From: Candidatus Thorarchaeota archaeon
Lineage (GTDB): Archaea > Asgardarchaeota > Thorarchaeia > Thorarchaeales > Thorarchaeaceae
Length of the DNA stretch: 8,764 nucleotides
Direction: 5' to 3'
Assembly (NCBI GenBank): GCA_013138615.1
Contig: WTCK01000274.1
Span: 1-8,764, forward strand
The notes under the pieces are model-generated. The model was not told where the DNA came from, did not search any database, and saw only the letters and a program-made list of their open reading frames with translations. Numbering within the stretch: position 1 is the stretch's first letter; the number at the start of each line of letters is the position of its first letter. Positions 5,948-8,764 of this stretch are shown piece by piece. The translations under genes were made by a program, and so were the position numbers.

Positions 5948-6082
5948 CTACTTCATTGCAAACCTAGGGCATTTTTCCTTAGTGATTCCAGGGGTTTCAC
6001 AGGGTTTCTGCATTCCCTTATAGAACTTGAATCCATCCACACCACATGTGCCTTCTTTTGCATTGAATTCTGGGCAAGTCAT
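5948..6082 (-). CDS. Small four-cysteine protein, 44 residues
   Basis: ATG 6082 to TAG 5948 encodes 44 residues, with GGTGA eight bases upstream of the start as a good archaeal ribosome site. The sequence begins MTCPEF and ends KCPRFAMK. Cysteines are at 3, 13, 28 and 38, giving C-x9-C-x14-C-x9-C, a near-symmetric layout with CP at the first and last. Such spacing suits one metal site (zinc or iron-sulfur) or two disulfides. There is no signal peptide, so it is probably cytosolic and metal-binding. I do not recognise a named family. A TATA-like box lies about 80 bases upstream, and it is separated from the gelsolin gene downstream by about 300 bases. The ordered cysteines, ribosome site and codon choice make it a real gene rather than chance. 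Confidence 0.68.
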   Translation of the reverse strand: MTCPEFNAKEGTCGVDGFKFYKGMQKPCETPGITKEKCPRFAMK

Positions 6083-6162
6083 TCTTTCTTTCACCAGCAT
6101 TGGTCAAGTCCTGCATTTCCCGGAGGGCAACCAAGACTTCCACTCTTCGCTTCTAACCTTTG

Positions 6163-6170
6163 CATATTAA
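6163..6170 (-). promoter_or_regulatory. TATA-like box TTAATATG, possible promoter of the four-cysteine gene
   Basis: It would start transcription near 6140, leaving a leader of about 57 bases before ATG 6082. It is the nearest such box upstream, but longer-than-usual leader length makes the call weak. Confidence 0.25.
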
Positions 6171-6404
6171 CGTTATTCGGCTAACCGTTACCCGAAACTT
6201 GTACAATCTGCGACATCAATGTCCTTGACTGATGTTCGGTTCCTGATTCATTGAGGTCTGCTCGGTAGATCCTACTGAATCTGCGACAAGTCTTACGTCC
6301 TCTCCACAGTCGTTTTCTGTCTCCGTCCAACTGGCGGCGACCGATTTGCATGCACGCCCTAGCAATCAGCATCGAACGTCCACACTATTCAATCCTGAGC
6401 AGTA

Positions 6405-6412
6405 TGTTATAA
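6405..6412 (-). promoter_or_regulatory. TATA-like box TTATAACA
   Basis: It lies about 33 bases upstream of ATG 6372, which opens the doubtful 63-residue Arg-rich ORF ending at 6181. It may instead start a transcript carrying the four-cysteine gene, or be chance. Confidence 0.22.
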
Positions 6413-6528
6413 CCACCTACGAAATGTCCAAGATTGTACCAGTTCTTGGCAGCTGTTGCATCCCTCCCGTTTTTGAAAGCACGTCGGAATTGATGCGATG
6501 CATGCATTCGCCTAGATGTGCCACTCCT

Positions 6529-7341
6529 TCAAAGGAATCCGCTTTCTTGCAGCACACTCCTGAGTAGATCTGGCTCATCCGTGAATATGCCATCTACGTC
6601 AAGATTCACGAGCCACTTCATTGTAGGCGCATCGTTGATTGTCCATACATGAACGGCGATGTTTCTGTCGTGTGCCGCCTGCACGAATCTAGCGTCGACA
6701 ACAGTAGTCTTTCCACTCTTGATGGGAACCTGAAAGGCTCTGTACGTGGGATTTCTGACTAACAAGCGCAACACGTGCAGCTTGAGCCCGATGACAAACC
6801 GCTTCACCTCTCCTGGGTGTGCGCTCGTGGCAACCACTGGTAATGCTTTTCGGAATCGTTCAAGTTGGGGATCATTGAACGATGCCACAATCACTGATTC
6901 TTCTCTGCTATAGTTTCGAATCTCTTTTGCAAGCAAGAGGGGGGCTTCTGGGTCTTGATCCTTGATATCTAGGTTGAATCGCATGTCGGGGAACTCTGAA
7001 AATGCATCCCTTAGGGTGAACAGTTTGAGCCCCTTCCCTCTAAAGGGGAATGTGTTTCCCCCGTCAGGTGTGAAGGTATAGCCCGCATCGATATTCAGAA
7101 GGTCCTCTAACGTGTAATCACAAATTCGTCCTTCCTGACCTGTAGTTCGGACCAAGTCTTCATCATGGAACAGAACGAATTCCTTGTCCTTGGTGAGTCG
7201 AAGGTCTGTTTCGAGCAAGTCCACTCCGATCTCGATTGCGCCTCTCATCGCCAGCATGGTGTTCTCCGGTACGGCGGCGGAGTCACCTTTGTGCGCCATT
7301 ATCAATGGGCGCTCCCTCTCGAAAATCCGTGAACCCATCAT
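6529..7341 (-). CDS. Glycerophosphodiester phosphodiesterase
   Basis: This enzyme cleaves glycerophosphodiesters to glycerol-3-phosphate (or, in archaea, possibly glycerol-1-phosphate) and an alcohol on a TIM barrel with a divalent metal. From ATG 7341 it has 270 residues. The N-terminal motif is AHKGDSAAVPENT, with the catalytic His at 17 and Glu at 27; the usual HRG is HKG. ETD (44-46) supplies metal ligands, LFHDED holds the second catalytic His (59), and NLDIKD (about 124-128) is the next conserved acid. VHVWTIND and DGIFTDEP close the barrel. There is no signal peptide, so it is probably cytosolic. The frame stays open to TTG 7407, but 7341 or 7338 keeps the first strand whole without extra residues. 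No ribosome site precedes it, and TTATTC lies about 26 bases upstream, which would suit a leaderless message. ATG 7299 would cut into the first strand. Confidence 0.85.
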   Translation of the reverse strand: MMGSRIFERERPLIMAHKGDSAAVPENTMLAMRGAIEIGVDLLETDLRLTKDKEFVLFHDEDLVRTTGQEGRICDYTLEDLLNIDAGYTFTPDGGNTFPFRGKGLKLFTLRDAFSEFPDMRFNLDIKDQDPEAPLLLAKEIRNYSREESVIVASFNDPQLERFRKALPVVATSAHPGEVKRFVIGLKLHVLRLLVRNPTYRAFQVPIKSGKTTVVDARFVQAAHDRNIAVHVWTINDAPTMKWLVNLDVDGIFTDEPDLLRSVLQESGFL

Positions 7342-7351
7342 ATAATGGGTT
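7332..7351. repeat. Inverted repeat at the start of the phosphodiesterase gene
   Basis: AACCCAT and ATGGGTT form perfect 7-base arms around the spacer CATATA. It spans the first codons at ATG 7341. The core also reads as a TATA box on the minus strand (TTATATGA), so the site could be an operator over a promoter that would favour the later start, or a hairpin covering the start codon. Confidence 0.4.
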
Positions 7352-7419
7352 GGGGAATGGCTTCGAATAAGTCCTCTCTTTAGGCGGTCTGTCACTGTCC
7401 AACACAAATGAATAGCACC

Positions 7420-7437
7420 GGAGCACGTGTGTGCTCC
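7420..7437 (-). terminator. Hairpin after porB, possible terminator
   Basis: GGAGCAC and GTGCTCC pair perfectly (7 bases) around a 4-base loop, 13 bases beyond the porB stop. On the minus strand it is followed by a moderately T-rich stretch (ATTCATTTGTGTT) rather than a clean T-run. It separates the por operon from the phosphodiesterase gene. It could also be a message-stabilising stem. Confidence 0.45.
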
Positions 7438-7450
7438 AGTACTACCTTGT

Positions 7451-8404
7451 TCACTCGATGCCGCACTTCTTCTTCAAAAGCTCCCAATCAGCATCGACCT
7501 GTTCTTGGAGACCTTTCTTGAAGTCCGCCCACTCAGGCTTGAAGAGATGTTTGAACTGACCTTGGGTCTTCCAGTAGTCGTCAAGTGGTCTGAGCTCCTT
7601 CAGGCGCCTGCTGGGTCCGGACATCTTGTATTCCGTCCCATTGAATATTTCGTACAACGGGTGTAGTCCAACCTCTACTGCAAGCTTCGCAAGCTCCATG
7701 CTCTTGCCTGTCTGAGACCTCCAGCCTCTGGGACAGGGTGAGAATGCGTGGATGAAAGCAGGGCCCTCAACCTCGAGAGCATTGCGGAATTTCGTAATGA
7801 AATCCCGGTGATGGTACGGATTGACTGTTGCAACATATGGAGTCCTGTGGGCTGCAATAATCTCTGCAAGGGGCTTCTTACGTTGCTCTTTTCCTGGTGA
7901 AACTTTTCCAGCCCACGACGTAGTCGTTTCCTGGCCGGGGAACGTTCCTCCGGACCTCTGGATGCCAGTGTTCTGGTAGGCGCCATTATCGTAGCACATG
8001 TACACGATGTCGTGGCCTCTCTCTAACATCCCACTGATTGCTCCGAATCCGATGTCGAAAGTTCCACCGTCACCGCCAATGGCGATCACATCAACGTGTT
8101 CCTTGCTCCATCTTCCCTTCTCTCTCATCACATTAACGGCTTCTATGACACCTGATGCAACAGCTGCTGCGTTCTCGAAAGCCACGTGAATCCACGGGAG
8201 TTTCCATGCAGTATATGGGTAGATGGTTGTTGCAACCTCAAGGCATCCTGTGACCTCGCAAACGATGGTGGGGCCTCTCAGAGCCATTCCCATCAGTTTG
8301 ACTATTGTTGGTGCAGCGCATCCTGCACACATCCTGTGACCAGAGGTAAGAATTTCCGGTTTCTTGAGCATATCTTTCAGTTTGAGTGCTGCTGGTTCCG
8401 TCAT
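7451..8404 (-). CDS. porB: Pyruvate:ferredoxin oxidoreductase, beta subunit
   Basis: The beta subunit binds thiamine diphosphate and one 4Fe-4S cluster, and with alpha, gamma and delta converts pyruvate and CoA to acetyl-CoA, CO2 and reduced ferredoxin. It has 317 residues, the family's length. GHRMCAGCAAP (22-32) gives two cluster cysteines (26, 29), with C54 (VTGC) and C224 (FSPCPRGW) as the others. The thiamine motif is GDGGTFDIGFGA (111-122) followed by YDNGAYQNTGIQRSG (138-152). The start ATG 8404 shares one base with the porA stop (TAATG), with GGGGGTG eight bases upstream, so it is coupled to porA. It ends the operon; a hairpin follows. 2-oxoacid enzymes of other specificity share the fold, but this beta subunit has the pyruvate-type signature. 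No key residue is missing. Confidence 0.93.
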   Translation of the reverse strand: MTEPAALKLKDMLKKPEILTSGHRMCAGCAAPTIVKLMGMALRGPTIVCEVTGCLEVATTIYPYTAWKLPWIHVAFENAAAVASGVIEAVNVMREKGRWSKEHVDVIAIGGDGGTFDIGFGAISGMLERGHDIVYMCYDNGAYQNTGIQRSGGTFPGQETTTSWAGKVSPGKEQRKKPLAEIIAAHRTPYVATVNPYHHRDFITKFRNALEVEGPAFIHAFSPCPRGWRSQTGKSMELAKLAVEVGLHPLYEIFNGTEYKMSGPSRRLKELRPLDDYWKTQGQFKHLFKPEWADFKKGLQEQVDADWELLKKKCGIE

Positions 8405-8764
8405 TATTTACGCACCCCCAAAGTTTCAAAGAGTGGAGCTTTTCCTTTCTTGAGATACTCCTTCGTCTTCTCGTATCCCTCGACTATCGTTGTTGGTGGA
8501 CAATCTCGACCACCGAGACCTATCACGAAGTCAACGACCATTGGCCTCTTCTCAAGGTCGTAGAGCGCCGTTCTGAGCTCCAGAGCTAGTGGGTTTGATG
8601 GTGCTCCGAATGAGCGGCACTTCTCAAACACGACCACCGCCTTGGCGTTCTTGACTGCCTCAACAATCTCCTTCGTTGGGAATGGTCTGAACATCCTTAG
8701 CCTGAGGACACCAACCTTCTCGCCTTTCTCGCGCAGAACATCCACAGCAGCCTTCGCAGTACCG
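8404..8764 (-). CDS. porA: Pyruvate:ferredoxin oxidoreductase, alpha subunit, C-terminal part, runs off the right edge
   Basis: The last 119 residues are present, in frame through the edge, beginning GTAKAAVDVLREKG. GEKVGVLRLRMFRPFPT is the hallmark of domain II of the alpha subunit, followed by a strand-helix unit VVVFEKCRSFGAP and the closing FVIGLGGRDCPPTTI. An in-frame GTG at 8745 is internal and is not the start. The alpha subunit binds the substrate 2-oxoacid and CoA and helps form the active site at the interface with beta. The archaeal order is usually gamma, delta, alpha, beta, so gamma and delta should lie beyond the right edge. The stop overlaps the porB start by one base. Confidence 0.92.
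   Translation of the reverse strand, partial: GTAKAAVDVLREKGEKVGVLRLRMFRPFPTKEIVEAVKNAKAVVVFEKCRSFGAPSNPLALELRTALYDLEKRPMVVDFVIGLGGRDCPPTTIVEGYEKTKEYLKKGKAPLFETLGVRK

Larger units (their letters stand above)
6083..6528. other. Intergenic stretch of 0.45 kb, no convincing gene
   Basis: No recognisable gene or RNA is seen on either strand. Two minus-strand ORFs exist: 6181-6372 (63 residues, Arg-rich, no motif) and 6385-6507 (40 residues, basic and aromatic, no ribosome site). Two TATA-like boxes face minus. A ten-base direct repeat AATCTGCGAC occurs at 6205-6214 and 6278-6287. The stretch probably carries the 3' end of the phosphodiesterase transcript and the leader of the small cysteine gene. 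Confidence 0.5.

Noticed and set aside
5815..5950. Readthrough of the TAG ending the four-cysteine gene, as in pyrrolysine decoding
   Set aside because: The frame stays open for about 45 codons after TAG, but that stretch is low in coding character and adds stray basic residues. No pyl gene is visible here.
6181..6372. 63-codon Arg-rich minus-strand ORF
   Set aside because: A TATA-like box lies upstream, but there is no clear ribosome site and no motif; the composition looks like out-of-frame sequence. It is kept only as a note in the intergenic entry.
6385..6507. 40-codon minus-strand ORF with basic and aromatic residues
   Set aside because: It has no ribosome site, contains a TATA-like box near its end, and resembles no family I know.

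Overview
The window most likely comes from an Asgard archaeon, probably of the Thorarchaeota type. Two things point there. The metabolic genes are archaeal in kind: separate alpha and beta pyruvate:ferredoxin oxidoreductase subunits, an inositol-phosphate cytidylyltransferase next to a CDP-alcohol phosphotransferase, short TATA-like promoter boxes, and GGTG/GGAGG ribosome sites. Next to them is a protein with a eukaryote-like gelsolin domain, proline-rich linker and C-terminal module (4830-5606, minus). The lineage is inferred from gene content read by eye, not from a search.

Layout, left to right. Positions 1-1134 (minus) hold a cytidylyltransferase of the inositol-1-phosphate type, followed by the N-terminal part of a CDP-alcohol phosphotransferase that leaves the window; their stop and start overlap. 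Positions 1135-1832 are gene-poor but contain coding-like debris: a broken zinc-ribbon reading frame and an orphan 45-codon ORF. Positions 1833-3943 (minus) are a translationally coupled galT-galK pair of the Leloir pathway. A 65-base divergent promoter region separates it from a plus-strand two-part GNAT acetyltransferase (4009-4827). That gene converges, with a 2-base gap, on the gelsolin-domain gene.

Positions 5643-6528 are mostly non-coding. They hold one convincing small gene that is easy to miss, a 44-residue four-cysteine protein (5948-6082, minus), and a possible decayed reading frame upstream of the gelsolin gene. Positions 6529-7341 (minus) encode a glycerophosphodiester phosphodiesterase preceded by an inverted repeat and a hairpin. 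Positions 7451-8764 (minus) are porB and the C-terminal part of porA, overlapping by one base.

The parts fit a heterotrophic anaerobe. GalK and GalT feed galactose into nucleotide-sugar pools, POR oxidises pyruvate to acetyl-CoA with ferredoxin, the cytidylyltransferase/phosphotransferase pair makes an inositol-phosphate compound or lipid headgroup, and the phosphodiesterase recycles glycerophosphodiesters. The most novel elements are the gelsolin protein, with its strong ribosome site upstream of an in-frame AUA rather than AUG, and the small cysteine protein. No insertion sequence, CRISPR array, tRNA or rRNA was recognised.
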